From: Sporosarcina luteola | GTDB taxonomy: Bacteria > Bacillota > Bacilli > Bacillales_A > Planococcaceae | Direction: 5' to 3' | DNA length: 64,000 nt | NCBI RefSeq assembly: GCF_023715535.1 | Contig: NZ_JAMBOI010000001.1 | Location: 310,001 to 374,000 of the forward strand | The notes under the pieces: model-generated | The model's database searches: none | What the model was told of the DNA's origin: nothing | The model's input: the letters and a program-made list of their open reading frames with translations, nothing else | In this document: one piece after another, positions 17,377-26,422 of the stretch | Layout: the number at the start of each line of letters is the position of its first letter | Numbering within the stretch: the stretch's first letter is position 1 | Translations under genes and position numbers: made by a program

Positions 17377-17703
17377 CTGCAACCACCTCGGAACCAGTTC
17401 CCTGAATGGAAGTGGCCATCCGTAGCATGAATGGAAGCCTCGCTTATGGATTGTTCACCTGTGAGGTCCGCTATCGTTCTTGCAATCCTTATCAACTTCA
17501 CCATAGTTCGATTGCTCCACTTTTCCTTGAAACAAAGGCAGCAGCTCCCCCGACAATGACAACGCTCCGAGAAAACAAATCTAAGAATCAATTGGGATCG
17601 GTTCGAGCTCAAGCTCTTGTAATACAGCAAGGAGCATTGCACAATCATGACCTGTCCCAGTTTTTCGCTTGTCCGGTGGAGAAAGATGTACAGTGATTCT
17701 TTT
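17377..17703 (-). pseudogene. comM/yifB (Mg-chelatase-like AAA) relic
   Basis: The minus strand reads RITVHLSPPDKRKTGTGHD and CAMLLAVLQELELEPIP, then a stop, which matches the N-terminal part of ComM/YifB. After a frameshift comes VVIVGGAAAFVSRKSGAIE. A jump then leads to LIRIARTIADLTGEQSISEA, the very C-terminal helix of ComM. So the central ATPase core is deleted and the ends are joined out of frame. It directly precedes the RAYT start inside the same REP-bounded segment. ComM normally aids natural transformation as a branch-migration helicase; this copy cannot work. Confidence 0.6.
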
Positions 17704-17720
17704 CAAACTTATATTAATTT

Positions 17721-17766
17721 AGGGTTCTCATTGAATTCAAAATTGTTCCGGAACCTGGCACCGGTC
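17721..17766. repeat. REP palindrome, right end of RAYT element
   Basis: It is the reverse complement of the left REP in type: GGTGCCAGGTTCCGGAAC, then TTTTGAATTCAATGAGAACC. It overlaps the 3' end of the aminotransferase gene and supplies its last nine codons and stop. Confidence 0.85.
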
Positions 17767-19113
17767 TTTAAATACCTTCTTCATAACCGCAATTATAAAG
17801 TCCAAGTCCTCATCGGTACAAGATAGTGGAGGGCTGAGTGCCAAGATGTTGTTATAGCCTGCAACCGTATCCCCGTTTCTTCCGATGATGAGGCCGTTCG
17901 CCTTGCACTCTTCGATAATTTTAGTGACCCGCGCATTCGTCGCAGGTTCTTTTGTTTCTTTGTTTTCGACGAGTTCAATCCCTAGGAGGAACCCTAGTCC
18001 ACGAACATCTCCAACAAACGGATGGTCTTTCAAACATTGCAACTCTTTTTGAAGTCGGTCCCCAAGCTCAGCCGATCGGTCGAAAAGATGTTCATTTTCC
18101 ATAATTTCAATGTTCTTTAACGCGACAGCACAAGCCGCAGGGTTTCCACCAAATGTATTCACATGGCGGAAGTGACTGTTTTCTTCACCAGTATCGAACT
18201 TTTCATAAATATCTTTTCGAACAGCGGTAACTGAAAGTGGTAAATAAGCGCTTGTTAACCCTTTTGCCATTGTAATAATATCCGGCTTGAGATTAAAGTG
18301 CTGATACCCAAATGCTTTTCCAGTTCGGCCGAATCCGCAAATAACCTCGTCGATAATAAGTAACACACCGTGTCGGTTACAAATCTCTTGAACTTTCTCA
18401 AGATAAACTGGATGCGGAATAAGGATGCCGCCGCCTGTAATAAGCGGTTCCATAATGATTCCAGCAATCGTCTCTTTTTGTTCCCAAATAATTTTTTCTT
18501 CAAATTCATGAGCTCTTTGTATGTTGTAATCTTCTATAGACTGTCCTTCAGGCTTTCGGTAGTTGTCTGGAGGAGCGACGTGCAAGAAACCAGGTGCAAG
18601 TGGCTCATATTTGTATTTGCGTAGCGCTTGACCTGTAGCGGCCAATGCGCCCATTGAACCTCCGTGATACGCTCGGTAGCGTGAAATGAACTTATAACGA
18701 GAAGGTTCCCCGTTTTGCTGATGGTATTGGCGTGCAATTTTAAACGCAACTTCATTCGCATCAGATCCGCTGTTTGAATAAATGATTTGGTAGTCGTCTC
18801 CAAGCATTTCATTTAACTTTGCGGCTAGTTCAATTGCTGGCACATGACCTTGCGTCATCGGCGTATATGCCATTTTTTTCATTTGATCATAGGCAGCTTT
18901 TGCAAGTTCCTCGCGGCCATAACCAACATTCACAGCCCAAAGCCCGGACATTCCGTCCAAATATCGATTGCCGTTATGGTCTGTAATCCATGCTCCTTCT
19001 CCACTTTCAACAATCATCGGTGGATTTTTTTCATTGTAGGCAGAAATATGATGCCAAACGTTCTCTTTATCTTTTTTGACTAATGATTGCGTCCCCTGTT
19101 TTACTTTTGTCAT
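17737..19113 (-). CDS. Class III omega-amino acid aminotransferase
   Basis: A 458-residue PLP-dependent transaminase, cytosolic. It carries SNSGSDANE (phosphate binding), LLIIDEVICGFGRTG with the cofactor Asp at about 255, and TMAKGLTS with the Schiff-base Lys at about 284. It resembles beta-alanine/omega-amino acid:pyruvate aminotransferases. With the malonate-semialdehyde dehydrogenase 21 bp upstream it would take beta-alanine or a related omega-amino acid to a semialdehyde and on to acyl-CoA. GGAGTGGGGATT precedes ATG 19113. The last residues DRCQVPEQF and the stop are encoded by the REP at 17721-17766, so the native C-terminus has been replaced. Substrate preference is inference. Confidence 0.88.
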   Translation of the reverse strand: MTKVKQGTQSLVKKDKENVWHHISAYNEKNPPMIVESGEGAWITDHNGNRYLDGMSGLWAVNVGYGREELAKAAYDQMKKMAYTPMTQGHVPAIELAAKLNEMLGDDYQIIYSNSGSDANEVAFKIARQYHQQNGEPSRYKFISRYRAYHGGSMGALAATGQALRKYKYEPLAPGFLHVAPPDNYRKPEGQSIEDYNIQRAHEFEEKIIWEQKETIAGIIMEPLITGGGILIPHPVYLEKVQEICNRHGVLLIIDEVICGFGRTGKAFGYQHFNLKPDIITMAKGLTSAYLPLSVTAVRKDIYEKFDTGEENSHFRHVNTFGGNPAACAVALKNIEIMENEHLFDRSAELGDRLQKELQCLKDHPFVGDVRGLGFLLGIELVENKETKEPATNARVTKIIEECKANGLIIGRNGDTVAGYNNILALSPPLSCTDEDLDFIIAVMKKVFKDRCQVPEQF

Positions 19114-19134
19114 AATCCCCACTCCCATCTTTTA

Positions 19135-20604
19135 TTAGTAAGAATGACGTGCCGTTAACATTTTCTTACGTGTGTAAAATTCAATTCCATCACGGCCATT
19201 CGTATGAAGATCACCGTAAAATGACTTTTTATAACCAGAGAATGGGAAGAATGCCATCGGGGCTGGAACACCAAGGTTCACACCGAGCATCCCCGCATCA
19301 ACCTCTTCTCTGAACTGACGAATAGCTTTCGAGCTATCCGTAAATAGACAAGCGCCATTCGCAAACTCGGATTTATTTGCAAGCTCAATCGCCTCATCCA
19401 ACGTTTCCACTCGGACAATCGATAACACAGGCGCAAAAATCTCATCTTTCCAAATCTTCATTTCAACAGTTACGTTATCGAAAATTGTTGGGCCGACAAA
19501 ATAACCGCCTTCTGAAGTGGAGGTATCATTTCGTCCGTCTCGTAGTAGCTTGGCACCTTCTTCAATGCCCGTTTCAATATATTTCAATGTTTTGTCTTTA
19601 TGCGAATCCCGAATGACGGGCCCAAGGAAAATTCCTTCTTCTAAACCGCTCCCAATTGTCATTTTGTTTGATTCATCTACTAATCTTTCTACCAGCCCAT
19701 CTGCAACATCCCCAACCGCAACGACTACTGCACAAGCCATACATCTTTCTCCAGCTGAACCGAATGCTGCGTTAATAATATTCGTAACCGCCAAATCCAT
19801 ATCCGCATCCGGCATAACGATTGTGTGATTTTTCGCACCTGCTAGCGCTTGGACTCTTTTTCCATTTGACGTCCCTGTTTTATACACATATTCCGCCACT
19901 GGTTGAGAACCAACGAATGAAATCGCTGGAATGTCTGGATGATTTAGAATTCCATTTACCACATCGTGTGCACCGTGTACAATATTAAAGACGCCTTTCG
20001 GTAGGCCCGCTTCGTGTAGCAATTCAGCTAAACGGTTCGCTAGAAGTGGCGTCCTTTCTGACGGCTTTAGAATGAACGTATTTCCGCTAGCAATCGCAAG
20101 AGGAAACATCCAACAAGGTACCATCATTGGGAAATTGAACGGCGTAATGCCTCCAATGACACCAATTGGATAGCGGTACATGCCGGATTCGATACCTGTT
20201 GCAATGTCAGGAAGTTGCGTTCCCATCATTAACGTCGGAGTACCTGCCGCAAACTCAACGCATTCAATTCCGCGCAATACTTCACCATACGCTTCATTGT
20301 AATTTTTACCGTTTTCGACTGTAATCAGTTTCGCAAGCTCATCCCAATGTTCAACTAACAACTGCTGATATTTGAAAAGAATTCGGGAGCGTTGTGGAAC
20401 AGCAACTTTTTTCCAAGTAGCAAATGCAGTTTTCGCAGCTTCCACGGCTTTATTCAAATCTTCCGTTGTTGAAATTGGAACTTCTGCTAAGAGTTCTCCC
20501 GTTGCTGGGTTTGGCACATCTTCATACTTATCTGTTGTTGATTTTACCCATTGTCCATTAATAAAATTCGAAAGCGCCTTCTTTTCTATTGCTGTAAAAC
20601 TCAT
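19135..20604 (-). CDS. mmsA: (Methyl)malonate-semialdehyde dehydrogenase, CoA-acylating
   Basis: A 489-residue member of the CoA-acylating branch of the aldehyde dehydrogenase superfamily (MmsA/IolA). [20 protein letters not shown] is the family signature and GSAGERCMA carries the catalytic Cys at about 288. [20 protein letters not shown] is typical of the C-terminus. It converts malonate or methylmalonate semialdehyde to acetyl- or propionyl-CoA with release of CO2 and NADH. GGGAGGAATAAAT precedes ATG 20604. It is the first gene of a two-gene operon with the aminotransferase and lies divergent from the PucR regulator. No iol genes are near, which favours beta-alanine or valine breakdown over inositol. 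Confidence 0.92.
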   Translation of the reverse strand: MSFTAIEKKALSNFINGQWVKSTTDKYEDVPNPATGELLAEVPISTTEDLNKAVEAAKTAFATWKKVAVPQRSRILFKYQQLLVEHWDELAKLITVENGKNYNEAYGEVLRGIECVEFAAGTPTLMMGTQLPDIATGIESGMYRYPIGVIGGITPFNFPMMVPCWMFPLAIASGNTFILKPSERTPLLANRLAELLHEAGLPKGVFNIVHGAHDVVNGILNHPDIPAISFVGSQPVAEYVYKTGTSNGKRVQALAGAKNHTIVMPDADMDLAVTNIINAAFGSAGERCMACAVVVAVGDVADGLVERLVDESNKMTIGSGLEEGIFLGPVIRDSHKDKTLKYIETGIEEGAKLLRDGRNDTSTSEGGYFVGPTIFDNVTVEMKIWKDEIFAPVLSIVRVETLDEAIELANKSEFANGACLFTDSSKAIRQFREEVDAGMLGVNLGVPAPMAFFPFSGYKKSFYGDLHTNGRDGIEFYTRKKMLTARHSY

Positions 20605-20693
20605 ATTTATTCCTCCCTGTTTAGTATTTCTTACTAGTTGACCTTAAGTTATTTAGACTTCATACTATACTTTACAGACTATTTGGATATTCA

Positions 20694-20709
20694 ACACTAT
20701 ACATAGTGT
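20694..20709. promoter_or_regulatory. Palindromic operator candidate in divergent promoter region
   Basis: ACACTATACATAGTGT is a perfect inverted repeat (7-bp arms, AC centre) midway between the mmsA and pucR-type start codons. It is the obvious candidate site for the adjacent PucR regulator. Confidence 0.55.
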
Positions 20710-20755
20710 AAAATCATTAGTTTAACATTTTAACATTTTGGAGGGCATACTAAAT

Positions 20756-22414
20756 ATGAATGATTTAAAATTAACAGTTAAAGACATTCTTGCCCGTGAT
20801 TCATTCAAATCCGCAAAACTCATCGCAGGAGTTGAAGGGCTGGATCGACAAGTAAAATGGTCACATATTTTAGAAACGAAGGAATTCGATTCACTCATCA
20901 ATGGCGGTGAACTTATTCTTACGACGGGTATTGGTTTACAACTCAATCTTCCTGACCAACTAAAGTATGTGAAAAGACTCATCGAAAAAGGTGCCGCATG
21001 CATCTGTATAGAAATCGGACCTTATTTCAAAGAAATTCCCTTTGAATTAATTGAATTATCCAACAAAGTAAATTTTCCACTCATTATATTTAAAGAAGTC
21101 GTGAAGTTTGTTGACATAACCCAAGACCTTCATTCCTTCATCATTAACCAACATCATTTGATGCTTTCCCAGCTCGATCAGCTGTCGAGAAAATTCATTG
21201 CCTTATCACTTACGCATAATGGCATTTTAAAAATTCTTCAAGAATTACATGAACATTTCGGGGAAAACACCTTCTTTATTAATGACGACGCGAAACCGTA
21301 TTATTATCCATCAGAAATTAAGAACGTAGAAATATCCCTTCGGACATATATTGAAAAGGCTTCGTTTGATACGACGGAGCAAAGAACTTTCTCAATCGGT
21401 GAGGATACCTTTGCACTGATGCCCGTTAAAGTCCTTGGTCAAGTTTGGGGAAACTTATATGTACAAATTAAACACCCACCATTGTCCAAGGAATTCTTCT
21501 TTCTTATTTTAGACCGCGCCGCCCTTGCCATTGCACAAATATTATTGCGCAATCGAACAATTGAAGAACGAAAACAAAATTTAGAAGATGAACTTGTTCG
21601 AAACTTATTGAACGGTCGAGAGTACGAACACGATGATCTTCAAACGTATTTGCCATCCTCGAGCCGTAATATGCATTTCAGGATTTTCATGATTCAAATC
21701 GACTCACCCATCATCAGCATTAGTGAAGAAGAATGGGATGAAATAAAACTTCAAAGATCTATGATGGTTCGGTCTCTTTTCAAAAGACATGGCTTTTTCC
21801 CAGCAGTTTCAGCTAGAAGGAATGAGATTACAGTAATTGCTTCCTTCATCGCGGCCGATCACATTAAAAAAGAAACCAATCGTTTCTTACAAATCACAAA
21901 TGGCATCCTAAAAATGAAAGATAATAACTTTATTGATGGCAACAGATGCGCTTTTGGTGTGAGCACGGTGTACACGAATATTTCAAATATGAAAAAGGCT
22001 TATGAAGAAGCACGTGAAGTTCTAAAGCACCATGAATTGGAAATAACCACAAGTAACTTCTATGAAGACTTAGGAATTTACAGACTCCTTCTTCTCTTAA
22101 AAAAGAGTGGACATCTTGAAATTTATATTGACGAATACTTAGGCTACGTCATCGAATACGACCGCAAAATGAACAGCAACCTTTTGGAAACATTGAGTGT
22201 TTACCTCGAATGCAGTGGGTCAAAAAAAGAAACGTCAGATCGACTTTTCATCGTCAGGCAAACGTTGTACCACCGATTGGATCGATTGGAAACACTTCTT
22301 GGAAAAGACTTTATGGAACCTGCAAACCGTCTTGCAATTGAAGTTGCTATTAAAGCGCATGAACTAATAAGTGATGACTTTTATAAAAAGGATAAAACCG
22401 GTTTTTCTCATTAA
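20756..22414 (+). CDS. PucR family transcriptional regulator
   Basis: A 552-residue regulator. The N-terminal PucR domain (about 1-130: LTVKDILARDSFKSAKLIAG, then ILTTGIGL) is followed by a central CdaR GGDEF-like region. The C-terminal helix-turn-helix is SKKETSDRLFIVRQTLYHRLDRL. GGAGGG lies 11 bases before ATG 20756. It is transcribed away from mmsA and the aminotransferase, with a perfect palindrome between, so it most likely controls that operon. PucR itself responds to purine breakdown products; here an omega-amino acid or semialdehyde inducer is more likely. This is inference from position. Confidence 0.88.
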   Translation: MNDLKLTVKDILARDSFKSAKLIAGVEGLDRQVKWSHILETKEFDSLINGGELILTTGIGLQLNLPDQLKYVKRLIEKGAACICIEIGPYFKEIPFELIELSNKVNFPLIIFKEVVKFVDITQDLHSFIINQHHLMLSQLDQLSRKFIALSLTHNGILKILQELHEHFGENTFFINDDAKPYYYPSEIKNVEISLRTYIEKASFDTTEQRTFSIGEDTFALMPVKVLGQVWGNLYVQIKHPPLSKEFFFLILDRAALAIAQILLRNRTIEERKQNLEDELVRNLLNGREYEHDDLQTYLPSSSRNMHFRIFMIQIDSPIISISEEEWDEIKLQRSMMVRSLFKRHGFFPAVSARRNEITVIASFIAADHIKKETNRFLQITNGILKMKDNNFIDGNRCAFGVSTVYTNISNMKKAYEEAREVLKHHELEITTSNFYEDLGIYRLLLLLKKSGHLEIYIDEYLGYVIEYDRKMNSNLLETLSVYLECSGSKKETSDRLFIVRQTLYHRLDRLETLLGKDFMEPANRLAIEVAIKAHELISDDFYKKDKTGFSH

Positions 22415-22440
22415 TAGCAAACCGGTTTTACCCTTTTTTT
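22395..22440. terminator. Terminator after the PucR gene
   Basis: AAAACCGGTTT and AAACCGGTTTT arms are followed by CCC and seven T residues on the plus strand. The left arm overlaps the last codons of the regulator. Confidence 0.85.
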
Positions 22441-22461
22441 CAAATACGGAAAGTCCATTGG

Positions 22462-22980
22462 TTATTCATCTACATGAATTTGATAATCCTTTTCAGCTTC
22501 ATTACCAGAGTCAATCAATTTACTTTTTTCTAAGAGTTGTCCCAAATAGGCAATTAATGTTGTAACTATAAAGGATACAATTACAATCGCATAAAAACCT
22601 GCTCCAATCCCAATACCTAATCCCCCGGCAAACAGAATCATTGCAGCTGAAGTCAATCCTTTAACTTTAAAGCCCTCTTTCAATATCATACCGGCCCCTA
22701 AAAATCCAAGTCCCGATACAATTTGTGCTGCTAGACGCATCGGATCCATCACTTTCCCACTATCATGCATGCTGAATGTATTTGCACTTTCTATAGAGAC
22801 GATTGTGATCAAAGTACACGCGACACAGACATATGAATAGGTCTTCACACCAGCCGGCTTACTTTTAAAGGATCTATCCAGACCAATTAGGAAACCAATA
22901 ACTGCGCTCATACATATCCGGAAGTACATTTCCCCGTAACCAGCCACATGATTAACATAGGCATTAATAATTACATCCAT
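22462..22980 (-). CDS. MgtC/SapB family membrane protein
   Basis: A 172-residue membrane protein with about four or five helices. FRICMSAVIGFLIGLDR, CVACTLITIVS, IVSGLGFLGAGMIL and GLTSAAMILFAGGLGIGIG are the conserved MgtC/SapB core. Family members influence Mg2+ homeostasis or inhibit F-type ATPase in pathogens; the housekeeping role in Bacillales is unsettled. AAAAGGTG lies 11 bases before ATG 22980; a GTG at 22989 is possible. It follows the transporter operon in the same direction but a 74-bp gap with a palindrome suggests a separate promoter. Confidence 0.85.
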   Translation of the reverse strand: MDVIINAYVNHVAGYGEMYFRICMSAVIGFLIGLDRSFKSKPAGVKTYSYVCVACTLITIVSIESANTFSMHDSGKVMDPMRLAAQIVSGLGFLGAGMILKEGFKVKGLTSAAMILFAGGLGIGIGAGFYAIVIVSFIVTTLIAYLGQLLEKSKLIDSGNEAEKDYQIHVDE

Positions 22981-23036
22981 TTTGAACACTGCACCTTTTC
23001 ACATTTCAAGTATACTGACATATTCAAATGACAATT

Positions 23037-23050
23037 GTTTGTATACAAAC
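23037..23050. promoter_or_regulatory. GTTTGTATACAAAC palindrome
   Basis: A perfect 14-bp inverted repeat 57 bp upstream of the MgtC start and a few bases after the transporter operon's last stop. It has the style of GntR-family operators and its flanks match the site at 41-54. Confidence 0.45.
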
Positions 23051-23054
23051 TATA

Positions 23055-23879
23055 TTAGTTCGATCGAGGGTCAGTAATATCTCTTATTGCATTACTTAAC
23101 ATATAAAATCCTAATACCATAAAGGTTATCGCGATCCCCGGAGCAAATGTATACCACGGAGCAGTCGCTAGGTAAGACTGAGAATCTCTTAACATACGTC
23201 CCCAACTTGGATCTGGTGGCTGAACTCCTAAACCTAGATAACTAAGGCCAGCTTCTGCCAACATTGCCGCTGCAAAGTTAATGGAAGCAGCCACAATCAA
23301 AGGAGACGAGACGTTGGGGAGTATATGCTGAAACATAATCTTAAATGGTTTAACCCCTATCAGTTTTGAAGAAAGAACATATTCAAATTCTTTATGTTGG
23401 ATAAAACCACTTCGCGCAATCCTTGCTATCCCGGGAATCGACATTAAACCGAGTGCGATTGAAGTATTTACCATTCCTGGTCCAAATACAGCGATTAACA
23501 TCAAAGCGAGAATAATCCCTGGAAACGCCATTAACGCGTCCATGATTCTCATTATGATTTCGTCTAACCAACCGCCGACATATCCTGCCACGCCACCGAT
23601 TAGCGTTCCTAAGGTAATCCCTATCGTAACTGCTACTGTCCCTATAAAGAAGGCAGTTCGCGTTCCCTGCATAATTCGGCTGAAAATATCTCTTCCAAAT
23701 TCATCTGTTCCAAACCAGTGAACTGAATTCGGTGCTTTTATTTTATTCGCGATATTCATCGCATTCACATCGTGTGGGGTATAGAAGAAACTCATAAGCA
23801 TCATTATTAAAAACGTTGACAATATTAAGAGGCCTATGATTAAGTTTATGTTTTTCCCACGTTTTAGTAATGATTTCAT
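23055..23879 (-). CDS. Peptide ABC transporter permease, DppC type
   Basis: A 274-residue inner-membrane permease. It has one N-terminal helix, the FGTDEFGRDIFSRIMQGTRT entry segment typical of DppC/OppC, and four or five further helices. The EAA loop that contacts the ATPases is around SKLIGVKPFKIMFQHILPN. AAGGAGGCCTAC precedes the ATG. It is the last transporter gene of the operon, 10 bp after DppB. With DppB it would form the channel of a dipeptide/oligopeptide importer whose binding protein and two ATPases lie in the same operon. Confidence 0.92.
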   Translation of the reverse strand: MKSLLKRGKNINLIIGLLILSTFLIMMLMSFFYTPHDVNAMNIANKIKAPNSVHWFGTDEFGRDIFSRIMQGTRTAFFIGTVAVTIGITLGTLIGGVAGYVGGWLDEIIMRIMDALMAFPGIILALMLIAVFGPGMVNTSIALGLMSIPGIARIARSGFIQHKEFEYVLSSKLIGVKPFKIMFQHILPNVSSPLIVAASINFAAAMLAEAGLSYLGLGVQPPDPSWGRMLRDSQSYLATAPWYTFAPGIAITFMVLGFYMLSNAIRDITDPRSN

Positions 23880-23889
23880 GTAGGCCTCC

Positions 23890-24831
23890 TTACGTCATTC
23901 TTATTCGTGGATCGAGAATCGAATACAAAATATCGACAAAGAAATTAACTAATACGACAACAACTGTAATGTACATAATTATTCCTTGCACAAGCGGAAA
24001 GTCACGGCTTCCAATCGAACTAATAAGTAATCTACCAATACCAGGAAGACCGAAAACTTGTTCAACAATAATTGTTCCAGCAACAACCTCCGCAAAGATA
24101 AGACCAAATACGGTCAAAACAGGGATCATCGAATTTCTTAATACATGCTTAAATAAAACATATTTCTCTGTTATTCCCTTACTTCGGATTGTGCGTACAT
24201 AATCTAACTGTAATTGTTCAATTACGGTGTTTCGCACATAACGAAACATAACAGCTATTTGGGGAATCGCTATTGTAATTGCAGGTAATAAAAGTGAACC
24301 TAATGCACCCTTGACGCTAATCGACCAGGGTACATATCCACTTATCGAGAAAAACTTTATGGTCATACCTAAATATAATATTAATAACATTCCAAGCCAA
24401 AAGGATGGAATCGCCATCCCAACCTGTGTAAGCGAAGAGAAGACGACATCACTTGGCTTGTTCTGTCTCTTAGCCATAAAAACACCTAAAGGTATGGCTA
24501 TAATTGCCACGATTATTACAGACATTAATGCCAATGAAATTGTGACGGGTAATCGATCGACAATTAATTCCGAAACGGGCTTAGAAAAACGAATAGATTG
24601 TCCGAAATCTCCCTTTGCGACACCCCCTATCCATTGGGCGTATTGCATGTAGAGGGGTTTATCTAATCCTAATTGCTTTTCCAATGTAGCTACTTGCTCT
24701 TCATCGGCATCTGGACCTAACATAATTCGGATAGGGTCACCCGGAATAACTTGGAATACAGAAAATGTAATTAACGATACAAGCGTTAATGTAACTACTA
24801 ATAAAACTATCCTTCGAATAGTATAGGTCAT
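23890..24831 (-). CDS. Peptide ABC transporter permease, DppB type
   Basis: A 313-residue permease with six predicted helices. The N-terminal helix is followed by the DppB/OppB hallmark VIPGDPIRIMLGPDADEEQV, and the EAA loop is near RSKGITEKYVLFKHVLRNSM. It partners the adjacent DppC-type protein. AAGAGGGGTTAAAAA precedes ATG 24831, 13 bp after the binding-protein gene. Substrate class (dipeptide, oligopeptide or other, such as nickel or glutathione) cannot be decided from the permeases. Confidence 0.92.
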   Translation of the reverse strand: MTYTIRRIVLLVVTLTLVSLITFSVFQVIPGDPIRIMLGPDADEEQVATLEKQLGLDKPLYMQYAQWIGGVAKGDFGQSIRFSKPVSELIVDRLPVTISLALMSVIIVAIIAIPLGVFMAKRQNKPSDVVFSSLTQVGMAIPSFWLGMLLILYLGMTIKFFSISGYVPWSISVKGALGSLLLPAITIAIPQIAVMFRYVRNTVIEQLQLDYVRTIRSKGITEKYVLFKHVLRNSMIPVLTVFGLIFAEVVAGTIIVEQVFGLPGIGRLLISSIGSRDFPLVQGIIMYITVVVVLVNFFVDILYSILDPRIRMT

Positions 24832-24844
24832 TTTTTAACCCCTC

Positions 24845-26386
24845 TTATTCTTTAAATCTAACTTCTGACATGTCATGGTAGAAAAATGGATATAGTTTAT
24901 AACCTTCAAGATTTGGATTCATTGTCCAAATAAATTGGTAATCAGCAATATATACAGCTGCAGCTTCTTCTGCTAATATTTCTTGCGCACGTTTGTATAT
25001 AACATTTTGCTGATCTATATCGGATTCCTTAATAACATCTTTCATCAACGCATCGTATTCTGCGTTTTTAAAGTTCAAGAAATTGTTACCCGCATCTGAA
25101 ATATAACGATTAAGAATGTCGTATGGGGAAAGTTTTCCCGTGAAATCAATCGATGTCATATCATAATCTCTGCCTTTATAAATGCGTTCTAACCAAACAC
25201 CCCATTCAACGACTTCAATCTTAACATCTATTCCAATACTTTTTAAATCTTCAACTAGAACCTGTGCAACATTCGTGTAAAGAGCATTGTGGGAGGAAAT
25301 TGATATTGTCGTACTAAAACCGTCTGGATACCCAGCTTCTGTAAGTAACTCTTTAGCCTTTTCAATATTCACATCATAATAGTCTTGTAGGCCGTCTTTA
25401 TAAGCAGCCTCCATAGCGGGACTCATATTCGATCCTAACTTTACAGCATAGCCTGAAAATGTTGCTTCGATAATATTGTCTTTATTTACAGCGTGATTTA
25501 TCGCTTGACGAACTTTTATATCGTTAAATGGTTTTCTATCCATATTATATCCAACGAGTACTGTTGAGTTCGCCTCTTCGTAAATAAGAGTAAAGTCATT
25601 TTCAACTTCTGGAATCCGATGCGCAGGAACATCCATTAAGTCAACTTCACCAGCTTGCAAAGATAATAAAGCCGTTTGATTATCTGGTTGGAAAGTAAAC
25701 GTCACTTTGTCTAAATAAGGGATACCCGGTTTCCAATAATGTTCGTTCTTTTCAACAATTAGATTAGATCCGGGATTATATTTTCCAAATTTGAAAGGAC
25801 CCGTCCCAATTGGGGATTCGTTATGGTTTCCGTCATTACTTTTAGGAATAATAGCCGAGTCTAAAGCTGTTAGAGAGAATAAAAACGTTGAATTTGGCTC
25901 TGTTAGCGTTATTTTAAATGTGCTTTCATCAACAGCATCTAAAGATGCTACGATTTTAAATTTTGAAGATAATGTCTCATCATTACCGACACCCATCAAG
26001 CGTTCAAATGTATACTTGACGTCTTCAATTTTAACCGGATCACCGTTATGAAATTTAATGTTCTCTCTGAGTTTGAATGTGTACGTAAGACCGTCATCTG
26101 ACACTTCATATTCCTCTGCAACGCCGGGTTTTAACGTACCATCCGTCTCAGGAGCAAGCAGTCCCTCGAATATATTTAACATCATCATTTCTGTGATTGA
26201 AGCAGTCATTAAATGTGGATCGAGAAAATCGGGATCATCTGCAATCCTAACAGTTATTTCCTGAGCTCGTGCGGGAGTTTCTTCGTTTGCCCCATCCTTG
26301 TCTTTTTCACCCGAACAAGCGCTTATTACCAAAACAGATATCAGCAGCATGAAAGCAAATATATACTTAGTCGACTTAGTCCTCAT
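24845..26386 (-). CDS. Peptide-binding lipoprotein (ABC transporter, family 5)
   Basis: A 513-residue extracytoplasmic solute-binding protein. It has a signal peptide with lipobox VISAC (Cys about residue 24), then a charged linker and an SBP_bac_5 fold. Hallmarks are DPDFLDPHLMTAS, the YTFKLRENIKFHNGDPVKIEDVKY block (shown in part: KFHNGDPV), GTGPFKF and NMDRKPFNDIKVRQAINHAV. It captures the substrate outside the membrane and hands it to the DppBC channel. AGGGGGGTATTAAC precedes ATG 26386. The operon places it between the HAD phosphatase and the permeases. Confidence 0.92.
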   Translation of the reverse strand: MRTKSTKYIFAFMLLISVLVISACSGEKDKDGANEETPARAQEITVRIADDPDFLDPHLMTASITEMMMLNIFEGLLAPETDGTLKPGVAEEYEVSDDGLTYTFKLRENIKFHNGDPVKIEDVKYTFERLMGVGNDETLSSKFKIVASLDAVDESTFKITLTEPNSTFLFSLTALDSAIIPKSNDGNHNESPIGTGPFKFGKYNPGSNLIVEKNEHYWKPGIPYLDKVTFTFQPDNQTALLSLQAGEVDLMDVPAHRIPEVENDFTLIYEEANSTVLVGYNMDRKPFNDIKVRQAINHAVNKDNIIEATFSGYAVKLGSNMSPAMEAAYKDGLQDYYDVNIEKAKELLTEAGYPDGFSTTISISSHNALYTNVAQVLVEDLKSIGIDVKIEVVEWGVWLERIYKGRDYDMTSIDFTGKLSPYDILNRYISDAGNNFLNFKNAEYDALMKDVIKESDIDQQNVIYKRAQEILAEEAAAVYIADYQFIWTMNPNLEGYKLYPFFYHDMSEVRFKE

Positions 26387-26422
26387 GTTAATACCCCCCT
26401 ATTTCTAATTGTTGGAATCTAC

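Noticed and set aside
22981..23036. Riboswitch upstream of the MgtC gene (Mg2+-sensing)
   Set aside because: The 74-bp gap is too short for a known M-box, and no such fold is visible.
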